Source of the DNA: Apoda limacodes
Taxonomy: Eukaryota > Arthropoda > Insecta > Lepidoptera > Limacodidae
Reading direction: 5' to 3'
DNA length: 64,000 nt
Assembly: GCA_946406115.1 (NCBI GenBank)
Contig: OX291547.1
Span: 14,327,001-14,391,000, forward strand
The notes beneath the pieces are model-generated. The model was not told the DNA's origin. It did no database searches and saw only the letters and a list, made by a program, of their open reading frames with translations. The position numbers were made by a program, and so were the translations under genes. This document shows, piece by piece, positions 34,849 through 47,160 of the stretch (its first letter is position 1; each line of letters opens with the position of its first letter).

Positions 34849-35084
34849 GTGGAATAAACTTACTAACACATCAACATGAATACATAATAATAAGTAGGAT
34901 CGAAGAAGAACTAAAAATTATCTGTATAAACTATCAGTGGACATGTGGAATCTACGGATCGGAAGTAGATGGCAGCACTCGATGGTTTGTTGGTGAGGCA
35001 AGATGACAGCGGCGGCGCAAGCACGAGGCAGTGGATCCCTCGCTCGCCTTCTTGTTTTAGCTGTCTTGCATGTCAATTTTGTTG
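34849..35084 (+). other. Host exon: 5'UTR plus start of a secreted/membrane protein
   Basis: A long pyrimidine run (34829-34844) followed by GCAG at 34845-34848 is a strong acceptor. GTAAGT at 35085-35090 after GTTG is a strong donor. The 236-bp exon is richer in GC than its flanks and contains one ATG opening a coding frame at 35003. The layout (untranslated first part, signal peptide, then a long intron) is typical of large insect neuronal or cell-surface genes. No further exon of it was found in the window, so the remaining ~29 kb would be intron. Confidence 0.6.
35003..35084 (+). CDS. N-terminal coding segment (signal peptide) of a host gene
   Basis: Twenty-seven codons plus one base: MTAAAQARGSG, then SLARLLVLAVLHVNFVG, split by the intron. 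A polar, basic head followed by a hydrophobic core (LLVLAVL) is a classical signal peptide, so the product should enter the secretory pathway. No domain lies in this piece, so the gene cannot be named. The ATG context (gcaagATGAC) is acceptable. The preceding UTR has other stops in frame, which supports this start. Confidence 0.55.
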
Positions 35085-35499
35085 GTAAGTTTCTTCAAAT
35101 TATTCATAGGATTTTTTAAATAAATCTTGTAGACTTTTCTTTCGACAAATAAAAGACAACTCCAGTCACGGCATCCACATCAAATTAAAAAAAATGGTAG
35201 ACTAAATTTTCTTAAATTGAATAATTTAGGAGATTTGACGAAGGGCTAAAGTCACTATCATAGTACACTATATAAACATGCTGAAGTGGCAATGGAAAGG
35301 TCGTATCTAACGCCTGCGTTTTAATTGAGAGAAACTTGTGTCTAAAAGTGGATCCTGTAGGCGGATTCATTGATGATAACTTTGTGTATTGGGCAATAAT
35401 TTAAATATACATTTTTAATAGCTATCCAACACAATAGAGTGCGCCAATCAAATTCTACCCATTAGTTTAATATACGGAGAGCTACTGTAATTTTTTGAA

Positions 35500-36735
35500 G
35501 TAAAAACTTTTTTAGCGGCGTTGTGCAATCTTTTTGGTAGGGGTAAAAAATGTTAAACTCGCGTCAGGTCACGTGTCCTGATCGAAAATTCATAGAAATT
35601 TTGTGAGAAGGAACTCGCGTCAGATTTAGTATAGTTAGATAGTAGGATAGTTTTTTTGATGGGTAAAAAATGATAAATTCGCGACAGACTGATCGTCAGA
35701 CGGAAAACATACTGCCACGCCATGAAAAATTCGCAAGAGGGAAACTATAATGCCACGCCTACTATAATTTTGAAGTGAAAACGTCTTTAGCGGCGTTGTG
35801 CACTTTTTTTGTGATGGGTAAAAAATGTTAAACTCTATAGGACAAATAAAAAGTAAGAGGAAATTTGGTTGATAAATAGATGAAAGTGCGGATTACACAT
35901 GTTTAAATGTTATATCCAGCTTGTATGTTTTTGAAGTGAAAACTTCTAAAAAAGACAATTCATAACAAAATCGTAAGATGGAACTCGGGTCATATTTATT
36001 TACATAAGTTTAGTTTTTTTTTTTAAGTATATGGCGATAATGAGTAGTACAGATTGAGATGACAAATATACTAAACGTACTACGTCAAAAAAGTAAATAA
36101 GCAAACATTATTATTTATTGTAATGAAAGTGCGGATGACATATGTTTAAATGTGATACGATACGAGGTGAGTTAAAAGTAATTGTAGAGCATTACGTTAC
36201 GTTACGTTACACTGGATAGAAGGTATGTCTTTGTGTTGACGTGTCAATAGGTGATCTTTATTTATTATGTTAGGTTGTATCAAAGAAAATAGTCGAAAGT
36301 TAGAGGAGTTAGAGACCTGTGATGTGACAGAGCCAGTTCCATAGTAGTAGTGGCTTAGTAATATATTACGTTTAATATAGCTTATAACATTATTGAGAAA
36401 TATAGGTAGGAGTAGGATATTGCTCAAAAATATACAATGGGTCAAGACATGTCTTGTGACATATTTGAGTGTTAAGCGCGAATAGTCTGTTAAGGACATT
36501 GGTCCTGTATAATTGAATATGACGTATGAGTTGTCTTATAACATATTTTAATGTTAAGCGCGAATCGTGTGTAAAGGACATTGACTCCCTTCAATTAAAT
36601 ATGACGTATGAGTCGTAAGTTGTGTTTTATTATTAATAAATAAATATGTATACGAAGTGATGGGAAGTAAATAGCTAGTATGTTTTTACTTCTGCCAGCA
36701 ATCCCGGAGTGCAACCCGGTTTTTTTTCTCAATTC
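35500..36735. repeat. ~1.2-kb dispersed element with internal repeats
   Basis: Contains two copies of a 'tagcggcgttgtgca' block, each followed after a T run by 'gggtaaaaaatgttaaact' (about 35513 and 35787), plus 'ctcgcgtcaggtcacgtgtc' and, at the far end, 'aagtgatgggaagtaaatag' and 'cccggagtgcaacccggttt'. A shorter inverted relative lies at 41885-42275. No coding capacity; the minus-strand open frames at 36197-36581 reflect an internal duplication. Confidence 0.6.
36465..36625. repeat. 82-bp tandem duplication
   Basis: 'gttaagcgcgaat' occurs at 36471 and 36553. Both copies are followed by 'aaggacattg' and 'aatatgacgtatgag'. A short (gttac)n run lies at about 36193-36212. Confidence 0.7.
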
Positions 36736-36905
36736 CTTTATAAAACTGTACAGCAGTCCAAATCCGACATCATTCTATTAAATTTCATAAGATTCGATGC
36801 AAAGACGGCGGAAGTATAAGCCTGTGACATATACGGCCAGATGGACGTGATGAAACTATAAGGATTCGATTTTGTCATTTGTCTACAGAACCTTAACAAT
36901 TAAAA
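36736..36905. repeat. Dispersed repeat fragment
   Basis: 'agacggcggaagtataagcc', 'tgtgacatatacgg' and 'tataaggattcgattttgtc' match the block at about 63100-63175 ('aaggcggaatcataaggctg', 'tgacatacgg', 'cataagggtaccgtttttgc'). Confidence 0.5.
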
Positions 36906-39900
36906 CTTATCATTACAAAAATCTATTTAGAGTAAATCACGACAAACATTTGTTTAGCCAGGCCGTTCCGATGGTGGGTAGAATAAACCGACAACAAGCA
37001 TGGCCACAACATGGTTTTGTCATACGTTTACACTTGCCTGGTCGGTAGAATGCTTTGCAGTTGGTCTCATTTCGTAAAGTGCAAGCTTTCATAACGTTTG
37101 CGTGAATCCCGTGCCTACTCTACGTATTCACAACAGGGAGTAAAGTGAAAAGCGTTCAACATATTTCCTGTTGTAGTATTGAAGCTTGAATTAATCAAAA
37201 ATATACACATATACAGCGCTAACTACGTTTTTGTATTCAATAAATTCATTAAATAAAATATGTAAAGTTATTTCAAAATGCTTCTTATTGCTTTTTGCAG
37301 TTAGTTTCAGTATGCTTTGAATCCTCGAGCTTACTTTGCAACACTTTGTTAATATAACAATGAATAACGTTTTTGCCAAAGATTCAGGAACATCAGAAGA
37401 GGTCTATGTTCAGCAGTAGACATTAATAAGTGAAGTCAATATATATAGTGAAGCCAGTGCTTTATAGAAGGCCAAAAAACTCGAAATTACAAAAAAGTCT
37501 AAAATTAAATACAGTCTGGCATTGTGTACAGTAGGCGACACATCGAGCTACCCACTAAAACGTCTTGCTATAGATAAATCGTAGGAAAGAGACTGGACTC
37601 AGCTGCGTCTGCGAACATATCTATAGATATATGAATACTAAAAACATGAATGAAGCCGGCGCGGCGGGGCAGCGTAAGTACCGAACTCATCAACCTTTTT
37701 GCATGCCTCTTTGTTATCGTAGGTAAGACAAATTTGAACCCAATAATAATTTCGCGCGCATACTTATATATTCATTCTAATTTACGGTAGCGACGACTAT
37801 CTCTCTTTCACGACTTTTTTGCTGACTTGCGCCTTGGGTTCAAAGTCCATTAAGGTAAGGTTGATGTGTCGTCTACTGTACAAAGCCTGGAAGTTGACCA
37901 GAATACATGTATTATATATTTCCCTTGAGCAGGTAAGCATTGTAAAGATTGCCTGCAGACGAACCTTTCGCTATAATAGGTATGTTACGTTAACAATAAA
38001 AATAAGTGTTATGTTAAGTATAATGCATGAAATATACGAAGTAGCAATCAACGCAGAAATGTCGAATGATATGGTCTGCAACATAAAAACAGAAATTGTG
38101 TTTCTTTTTTGTAATTTATGCAAATAAGTTAGCATCCAATCTTTATAAAAGTAATTTCTTAGTTAATAACATACAGTACTGACTCCTATGTAACATTGTG
38201 GAATAAAAATTTTTTCGAGTACAGAGACACAGTTAAAAGTATTCGTTTATTTAAGCCTTAAGCAGTCACAGGTTTACCCTAAAGTGCGAAATAAATCCTT
38301 GCGACCTCAGCGTTACGTATCTAGAAGCTGCAAGCGTAGGAATTAAATTAATCTTGTTCTAAATTTTCACTTGCCACCTTATCTCGCGTAGTATTGTCGT
38401 TTTATTGTGCCTACCCTGAAACCATTAGCGAAAATGTCACAGCGACGGCATTGTAGTCGCGCGCCCGCGGCCCGCCCGCACAATGTTGCGACCGGTCGAC
38501 CCCCGCCCCCGTACTCGACTTTACCTTTATGCTTTGATACAAATTTCAGTTTCCATAATAAATGAGAATGCATACTCGAATATTAAAGTGTTACAATTTT
38601 GAAACGTAATCGGTAGATTTTGTAGCCGAATGTTAAAAATGCAACCTTTATATCTTGCTATCATTAATACTAAATTTTACAGATTACTTTATATTTTTAG
38701 GCTCAGTGGTTTCGGAGAAAAGAGGCGGGGAGAAATGGTCAATTTTTATCTTTTTTCTTAAACAGCTTTAAAACTACTCATTTTAAAATATAGAAAAAAA
38801 ATGAAGACCCTCAAAAACTTTACGGTAAATCATGCGGTAGAGTTTGAAAACTGTTGATTTTGTAATTTTGTGGCTACGACCATACATTTCTTAAAGATTT
38901 TCCTGTAATCTATAAGTAAAGAACTTTTTAATGTAATTAAAAAAAAAAAAACCATAAATTTCTTAGATAAATTTAAATATATATGCAATCTTCACTTTAA
39001 GCCTTTTTTATGTCACACGGTATAGATTACAAAGCTTTTTTAATTTCTATTTTACTTTTCAAACGTGACCTTCATTTTCATAATTTTTTTATCAAATATA
39101 TTTTTTTTTCTTTATCTATATTTTATTTATTTTTTTCTTTATCTTTATTACTGGCTATTTTATTTTGCGATCGTAGACAAAATCATGTACACAACTGCGT
39201 CACTGCTTTTCTGCTTTGAAATAAATGACTATTCTTACATAACAAGTGCATAAATAATAATTACCTATTTATTAACAAACCGGTATATTTTTGCGATCAT
39301 AAAACACAATTCAGCATCATATTAGGCAAAAGTGTGTTTTTGAACAACAGCTCAACAAAATTTTTTATTCTTTAGTGTGTTCAACCAGCATATGATATTA
39401 TTTCCAATTTGTTGACATTTTCGCCAAAACTCCAACCCGAGTGTGTGAATTGTGTCATGAAATGTAATATTTATTTATAAAAACAGAGAGCCAAAGTAAA
39501 ACATTTTTTGTTTCCGGAAAAGATCAGTATTTTTTCATTTTTCTTAACTAAACTTTAGTCTTCAATCCTTCAGCTTTATTATCATTTCCAGTTATCATAT
39601 ACAGTTTTTTTTTTGGTTTTCATTTTATTTACATCTGAACCTATTTTTTTTTATATTTATTTGGGCAACAAACAGTCATATACAAAGTTAATAGTACAAT
39701 ATTTTTAGATCGTAGACCTTGAGTGCCACATAAAGTACATAGCAAAAATACTTTAAGGAGAGAGTAAAGTGGTGGAAAGTTATACGCTTAGGATAGCATA
39801 TAGTAGCAAAACTATTTACTAAACTTAGTAGTTAATTTTTCATATATAATAGCGACATTAATCAAATATAATAAATACAATTTATATTCATTTGGAAAAA

Positions 39901-40570
39901 AACTTGATTACTAGCATTGTCACTTAAAATATCTCGGAGATTTTTGTTTTTTCGAAATTTTTCAATTTTCAAATTAAACAAAAAGCATCTTACTTTCTTA
40001 GCGACTGTAAGTCCGAAGCTAACAAGTAAAGACCACCTTTCTTAATTCTTTACTTACGTAACTGCACTACTTTTTATGTATGTTATTTATATTCTAGTTT
40101 AGTAGCGTCACCAGCTTCTAGAGTTGCATCCCTTATATTATTTTATAGTAGGAAAGTTGTTAAGACTTTCCTTCTTTTATCGTAAATCAATAAATATGCT
40201 TTAAAAATAGATCACACTCATATTCGAAAGCTTAGGCTAGCTTTTTCCTTTTGGAATACATTTCACCTGCCAAATTCTTTGTGTAAGACTTAGCAAATCT
40301 CACACGACCTCTAGTTATGATTCTCATCACGTACGGACGAGTGGTCGACAAAGAAGATAGGGCTTGCATACCTTAGTAGCGCCTTTTTGTGAAAACCTTA
40401 CTTATGTGAAACACGAGACTAACGCTTAACTTTGAATCACAATTACATGACCGGCACTGACAAGGGCTGCCAGTTGAGCTAAAATGGTTTTCTTTGATGG
40501 AACCCTTTCAAACGTAGACATTTATATGTATACCATAGCCTGGTTATTTTCATTAAATTTTACATATATA
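36906..40570. other. Non-coding, with two small GC-rich patches
   Basis: AT-rich, with no credible gene. Two CpG-rich spots stand out. At 37648-37676, 'atgaatgaagccggcgcggc' is followed by 'ggggcagc' and then gtaagt. At 38440-38515, 'gtagtcgcgcgcccgcggcc' runs into a 'gacccccgcccccgtactcg' stretch. Either might be a cryptic exon or promoter. Open frames at 37819-38127 and 39010-39253 are low-complexity or random. Confidence 0.4.
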
Positions 40571-40574
40571 ATAA

Positions 40575-40720
40575 AAGTTGATGGTGGCCTAGTGGTTTTG
40601 GTGACTGCCTCGCGTTCTGAGAGGCTAAGGTTTGGGACCAACTTGTACCAATGAGTCTTTCTCAAGTTCTCAAATTTTCAACAATAATATACTTATAGTT
40701 TGTTTACGCAACTGGCTCTT
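40575..40720 (+). repeat. tRNA-like SINE fragment
   Basis: 'gatggtggcctagtggtttt' resembles an A box, 'gaggctaaggtttgggacca' a decayed B box about 40 bp later, and 'cttgtaccaatgagtctttc' the usual following body. Short and degraded. Confidence 0.5.
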
Positions 40721-40924
40721 GGTATATTCGGTAGAAAAAATACGTCGAAAAGCGAAGTCGACAATCCGCTCTAGGGCCACGTGATGGACTATAGCTCTAA
40801 TTAGCCTCGCTCAAGGTATGGGTAGATCGTTCTTGACCAGGCCTCTGTCACTCAGCGTTTATTAATATACATTTTTCGAACCCTCGGTTTTTTAAGACTA
40901 TACATTTTAGTTATATTGTAACCA

Positions 40925-41135
40925 ATCAAGCTAAATGGCAGTGGGCTGGTAACGTCTATCAAAGGGACGATGGCCGATGGGGCAGACGTGTCCAAGAGTG
41001 GATACCGCGTACCACGTGGGAAGGCAAAGCGTGGGACACTCTCCAGCCCGTTAGACTGACGACCTTTAATCATCATTTAATCATAGGTATATCCAACAGT
41101 GGACCAATATAAACTGCTAGGATCATATTTTAAAC
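40925..41135 (+). pseudogene. RTE-type LINE 3' relic
   Basis: 'aagctaaatggcagtgggct' continues as ANWQWAGNVYQRDDGRWGRR-like codons and VQEWIP, then 'ttagactgacgacctttaat' and 'ccaacagtggaccaatataa'. It is the same C-terminal region as 19560-19800, with deletions. Dead. Confidence 0.75.
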
Positions 41136-41353
41136 AGCAACTGATGTGCCTAGCGTGAGCTTTACAGCGCTTTCGCGTATTCAGTTACAGTCCTATGAGA
41201 AAAAATTCCTCAAAACGGACGTGCCGTTAGGGGCCTTGGTCTATTTCAGGCACACCGGTCTGATAAATTACGGGTTATTCTGTAATGATTCCAGTGTAAG
41301 TTTTGAAAGCACAGGTATTTCATATACTGTGTAAGAATAATATGATCATTTAA

Positions 41354-41800
41354 AAAATCGCCCAAGTGCAAGTCGAACTCGCGCACAAAGGGTTCCCTAC
41401 CATTATCTATAAAAACGGCAAAAAAATCACGTTTGTTGTATCAGACCCCCCCTTGAATATGTGTTTTATTTAAATTAAATTTTTTATTTCAAAAGTGACT
41501 ATATAAGTTAAAATTCTGTGAATAATTTAAGCGTCTACTCGTTGCCGTTATCAATATCGAGCAAAAACGAGCAAAAAAAAAACGTTTGTTGTATGGGAGC
41601 CCCCTTAAATATTTATTTTATTTTGTTTTTTAGTATTTGTTGTTATAGCGGCAACAGAAATACATCTTCTGTCAAAATTTCAATTGCCTAACTATCACAG
41701 ATCATGAGATACAGCATGGTGACAGACAGACTGACGGACAGATAGACAGCGCAGTCTTTGTAATAGGGTTCCGTTTTACCCTTTGGGTACGGAACTTCTA
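41354..41800 (-). repeat. Dispersed repeat, inverted copy of 34350 family
   Basis: Starts 'aaaaatcgcccaagtgcaag' and 'tcgaactcgcgcacaaaggg', and ends 'agggttccgttttacccttt' and 'gggtacggaac'. The body 'tttgttgttatagcggcaac' is the complement of 34490-34510. Non-coding. Confidence 0.7.
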
Positions 41801-41884
41801 TCTTCCTGACAGTAATTAAATTACCTAAGTGTAACTAGCATTACTGTATATGAAGTTAGAAGCGCAAATATACGAATTCGTTCT

Positions 41885-42275
41885 GTTATTATAAAAAAAA
41901 ACGGGTTGCACTCCGGGAGTGTCGGCAGAAGTGAAAACATACTCGCTATTTACTTCCCATCACTTCTTATCTATATTTTTTTATTAAAAATAATAACTTT
42001 TGTTTATTTACTTTTTTGACGTTGTATATTTGACAGCTCAATCTGTCATAGAATTAAAATCCCATATCCAACCTCCCTGTACTACTCATAATCGCCATAT
42101 ACTAAAAATAAAAACTAACCTAATGTAAATACAGGTCACGTGTCCTAACGCGAGTGACATCTTACGAATTTTCGATCAGGACACGTGACCTGACGCGAGT
42201 TTAACAGTTTTTACCCATTTCAAAAAAAGTGTACAGCGCCGCTAAAGAAGTTTTCACTTCAAAAATATTAGGACA
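41885..42275. repeat. Dispersed repeat, inverted relative of 35500-36735
   Basis: 'aacgggttgcactccgggag' and 'tatttacttcccatcacttc' at one end. 'gtcacgtgtcctaacgcgag' and its own inverted copy 'gatcaggacacgtgacctga' (42177-42196) lie inside. 'acagcgccgctaaagaagtt' is at the other end. Confidence 0.6.
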
Positions 42276-42279
42276 AATT

Positions 42280-45200
42280 CAAACTTGGTCGACAAGTTTT
42301 AATTTACATACATTACCATCGATTTTCCTAATGAAACCCCAACGTGATCCTACCCTCATAATGTTGCTCATCATTCCTATTTAAATGTAGCCGGAAATGT
42401 CACAGCAGTTTTTCTTGCAATTAATCAAAAAGTCAATGAGCCGTTATGGATCTATATTTGTGAAGTTGTTTTTAAGGTTCCGTAGTGAAATGAGGGACCA
42501 TTATACTTTTGTCATGTTCCTCTGTATATTAGTCTGTTTTTAACAGCCATTTTACTCTGATACAACAGAACAAACCTGTTAGATGTGGCTGATAGAAATG
42601 ATTATTGTGACTACTTAGTACTAATTATATATGACGCAGTTATATTGTAGAATTAGCTGTTTTACATACGGTTAGGTTTTTATAAAATAGAGCCGTTTTG
42701 TATTACGATGGGTTAACGGTCAGCCGCATTGTTAAATGACTGACCGAACGTCCTCCGCGCTTAGTGCTTTGCGTTCTTCAATGTCGCTAGTAAAGGCTAA
42801 CCGTAATGTTATTAAACGGTTCATGAACTGCCGATTTAGTTCCAATTTAGTTTTATTCCCTAATTAAAAGGCATATCCCAATTCAGTATTCTTTTTGGCA
42901 GCGCTCATAAATTGAAAGAAAGTTACTGTTGTGGTACTTGTAACATAAAGTACCAAGTGCAACAGGACGCGATTTGATTCTCGTATTTGCCGCTCGATTG
43001 TCTCGTGCGCTGTTCCAAAATACAACCTACGGCTCGTTGCTATGCTCTTCGCCATCTGACTTTGTCTTGTAGTTTTGTTCCTAAGATACATGTGACTTAT
43101 GAAATTTAATCACAATGTATTGTAAAACGTAAGTATTGCAATGACAATCTAGCTAAACGTTGATCCACCATTATAAATAAAATTATAAAATTATTTTAAG
43201 AAATAGCCGTTATATATAACAGCCAATTCTTTAATTCGGCTGCAATATAGGTACCGTATAAAGGTGTTATAAACAATTTACGTAAAATCAAACTTTTCAG
43301 GACGATATACGCCAAAAACCTTTTTAAACATGCTTTCATAAGGTTGAACTTTGCACATTACGTTTTATGTTACGTATACGGTTAGCTCTAAACGTTTTTG
43401 GCTTTTTCTTTTACATGTGTGTTTTAATTTATTAAAAAAAACTAGGCCAAGTATAGCAATTCTAGCTGACTCTTTCTTTAAATTTAAATTAATACCTTAT
43501 TTATGTTCCCTACTATTACATGTATACTCTTTTTTAATAATTAAGGATTTACAATTTTTTATCATGTATTTCCCTAACTTCTGTATTTTTTTAAGTATAG
43601 TAGAAGTATGTTCTACTGCTTTAATCGAGAAAAAATAAGATCAATGTTAAAAGTAGCTAAAAGTTTGTTTGGATCATCATGAATCGACGTTGTGCAGTGT
43701 TAACAGTATGTGTTGTTTAAATACGTATGTATTGTATACTGTATAATTAGCCCAGTATCCACTTTTTTTTCTATAGTTGGTAACACAAAACGGCATATTT
43801 CTTTGATGTCTTCCCTACATTGCAACAAATGTTCAACGCAAAAAAAAAATTAATATATCTTTGTTTTGAAAGACCATTTAATTTGCATACAATTCGGTAT
43901 ATTGTTGGTCTTAAGATTATACTACCAACAAATATATTGCGTTCCGACTTGTTTATAGAATATTTTCTCATAAACATGCAGATTGCGGATGGGACGTGTT
44001 TTTATGTAAAATTGGGGAAAGGGGAGCTATTTTATTTATTACCCTCTTGATTTGGCAGCGCGTCGCTGCTGACGGGGTGAAAGATTGAAGCGAGTGCCAG
44101 AATTAAAACAAAGGGTGTGGAACACTTTAACAGTTTACTGAGGAGAGAAACTGGTTTAGTCACAATCGCCTATATATTTAGTTTAAAAACATACAGAGTA
44201 TCTGTTATTATGTTTACTATGTTTTGTTTGTTAACTTGATCATAAAATTACACTCGCTACCCGGAAAGATGTTTCCATGTAAGTACTATATGGCATTAAA
44301 ATTATTTTTCGCTACATTTTAGATCCCCTTTAAATTGAGGTTATTCGTTTCCGTACAGCCTAAGCTCACAAATTATAATTTTTTTACAAATCTCTAGAAA
44401 TCATAGTAACCTCTGCCCGCAAATTTGTTCGTTTCAAAGTTGATAGTATAATTTATCTTCTACATACTTCGAAATAAAAAAGGGGACATTGTATAGTAAT
44501 TAAATACCCTAAAATAAAATATTGTGACTTTTTAAAACCGGCGTTTATGAGATACACATATAAACAAAACAAATCTAAAAATAGGTTCAGTAGAAGTGTC
44601 TCTGTAAATCCATTAAAGGTTTTTTATGACATGTTTAAATACGTGATTCATCTACAGAATGCTATAAACGGTCTTCTTTCTTGGTTGCACAAGTAGTTTC
44701 GGGATGTTTTATTGATAACGTCTACTTTATCTTAATGGATCTCGTTTTAGCAGAGTTTATATACGTTTATACTTAATGCTGCGCCCTACTTGAATGTGCA
44801 GTTTTCTGCTCGTTTTTAAAGTCAATTCCACTGTCATGTTGCAAGTTTCAAACTGGAAAAAAATTACATGGCCTTCTACATTCTTTAACTAGCAAATCAT
44901 TGTATTTGTTTTAAGATATCTGTTAAAACATCGCTTTAAAAAAATAACGGCCGAACCTCTCGTTTTTCTATTTTTAATTCATAACTCGTTATCAACTAGT
45001 AGCGCGAACATAATTTATTTCATGAAGTGTTAAGAAACTATAAGATAGAAAATTACTGTAGTAAAATTTTAATATCTTATGTAATATTCCCCTCTTTTAC
45101 AGGTTTTAATTAGGCAATCTTATTTTTTCTTTACCGTCACGATGAACAGAGTTATCCTAAAAATATCATCATTCCAGAAATATTTAGCTTTTTTTACACG

Positions 45201-46469
45201 ATTGATCTACAAAGTGAGCCTTATAAATAAAACTGAACCATATAAAGGTTAAAAAATTTTGGGAAATAAAAAAGTTTATCTAACTACCAAGAAAATGTAA
45301 AAGCTTTTAAATTTTCAAGCGCAATAACTTCTTTCATAACATAACTTGCCGGGCATAGTCTAGAAGTTACACAAATAATCTGCAAAATAGTTTTCCGCCT
45401 TTCCGCCTCATAGCACATATTTTGCATTACTGTTTTATTCTCCATAACTTTACATGCTACGGGTATTTAAATTATTTTAAACAGTATAGTTAACTTAATA
45501 TAGAACAACGAAGACGAATATGTTGACTAACGATGTCTTCTGTACTTTTTGACTTTAAATATTAGCTTAAAGCTTAAAGAAATACTTTTTTATAACTCCC
45601 GTAGTTTATTTCCAGTAATCAAGAAATTCAAAAAACCGAAAGAAATCAAAACTAGTATTATATTAGTAGTCTTGTCAACAACTACCTACCTACTTTAAAA
45701 GTCAAAAAATGTAAACCAGGTACCTACTATTTTTTTTATAATATATGCATTATAATATAAACATTATGCATTATTTTTTTTCTGGACGTATATAAAGCAT
45801 TGTATACATATTTGCATTAAATTTGTCTTTTAACACTTGTGCCATTGTCACAAACTAGCACTTGTGTAAAAAGTACTGAAATTCGCAACAATTGCATAAA
45901 TATCTATTTATATGTAGACAGTGTAACGACAGTGGTCGTTATCAATTCCAGCAGCAGGTTGAAGTAACTAATAATCTTTGAAAAACTTAATGTTGTTGTA
46001 TATTTTAGTACAGTAAAACAAAAGGTACTTATATGTAACTTACATAGTAACAGCTTGTCTTAATTAGGAGTTCCAAGTATTTAGGCATAGACAAGTTAAG
46101 ATCTGTAGCATGGTTGAATAGTTGAGCATCTGAAAAGCAACTAAATAATAAATTAACTTAATCTTAAATACATTGCTAATAGAACATGCGATTCTCTCAC
46201 TACGTGCCTATATCAGTCTGTGATGCAGTAGTGAAGGTTGTAGTCAGGCCTTGTAATGCTAAAAACTACATGCTTACATTTACAACACACTGCAATACTC
46301 CCTTCTATTTAAAATAAATATATATATATATATGTCAAAAATATACCTATATATTTATCTTGAATATGTCCTTTGAAATTATTCACAATAACATAAAAAA
46401 ATATTTATATATAAGAAATTTACATAAAACATAGCTCTTAAGTTTATAATTATTGTTTATGACGTAATA
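42280..46469. other. Non-coding, no gene seen
   Basis: AT-rich with only short random open frames (for example 43351-43638 and 43820-44050, both low complexity). A small palindrome GCAGCGCGTCGCTGC lies at 44055-44069 in a locally GC-richer spot. (ta)n runs occur at about 46318-46332. Confidence 0.5.
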
Positions 46470-47160
46470 ATAATAATATACTTTATTGCACATGATATAA
46501 CAAAAACAATAGTTACATAGCTATGTAGCGATCTCTCCCAGATAAGCTTTGGGTGAAGGAATTCTAATGAAAAAACGTATTAAAAGGTAATGTGTGCATT
46601 AAAATAAAGTAGATAATAACTACAATTAGTCATACATCTTTAACAAAATTTATATAAAAAGATAATATTAAATACAATGAATATACATATATAAAATTTA
46701 CATACATATTCATACAGAGATATATAATAAATAAAACATATGGATATTAGAAATACAGCTATGATGTGATATATCAGTTTTTATTTGTTATAGTGTGTAA
46801 TAGCAAGTTTTTTAAATGTTCTCAAGGACTGCGCTCGTTTAATATCCAAAGGTAATGTGTTCCATAATCTGATTGCTTTAACAGTAAATGAGTTATTATA
46901 CATTTGTGTATAGTGCGTTGGAGTTTTTAACCGCAGAGAACCAATTTAAACGAAACATTCTTTTAAAAATGATAGTGTTTTTGGATTAAACAGGACATTA
47001 TAAAGAAGAAATAGAACATGTGTATTTAGGCGAAGATGAATTGGGAGCCACTTAAGCTTTGTTCGTAATTCATATATGTGGTCGTACTTTTGCGGACCAA
47101 ATATAAATCTTATGCATTAATTTTGAAGACGCTCAGAGCTTACGTAGATCTTTGTCAGAA
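46470..47160 (-). pseudogene. LINE C-terminal relic with tail
   Basis: Minus strand from about 47090: YDHIYELRTKLKWLPIHLRL, HVLFLLYNVLFNPKTLSFL, a stop, then TPTHYTQMYNNSFTVKAIR, LWNTLPLDIKRAQSLRTFKK and a stop near 46790. This is the region downstream of RT in CR1-like LINEs. A (tta)n block at about 46465-46480 is the likely tail. No catalytic part is present. Confidence 0.7.

Noticed and set aside
36197..36581. Two related minus-strand ORFs
   Set aside because: Their similarity comes from an 82-bp tandem duplication inside a dispersed repeat.
39010..39253. Phe/Leu/Tyr-rich ORFs resembling membrane proteins
   Set aside because: Low-complexity T-rich DNA gives such peptides by chance.
42864..43091. 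75-codon minus-strand ORF with moderate GC
   Set aside because: No domain, signal or splice sites could be seen; not supported as a gene.
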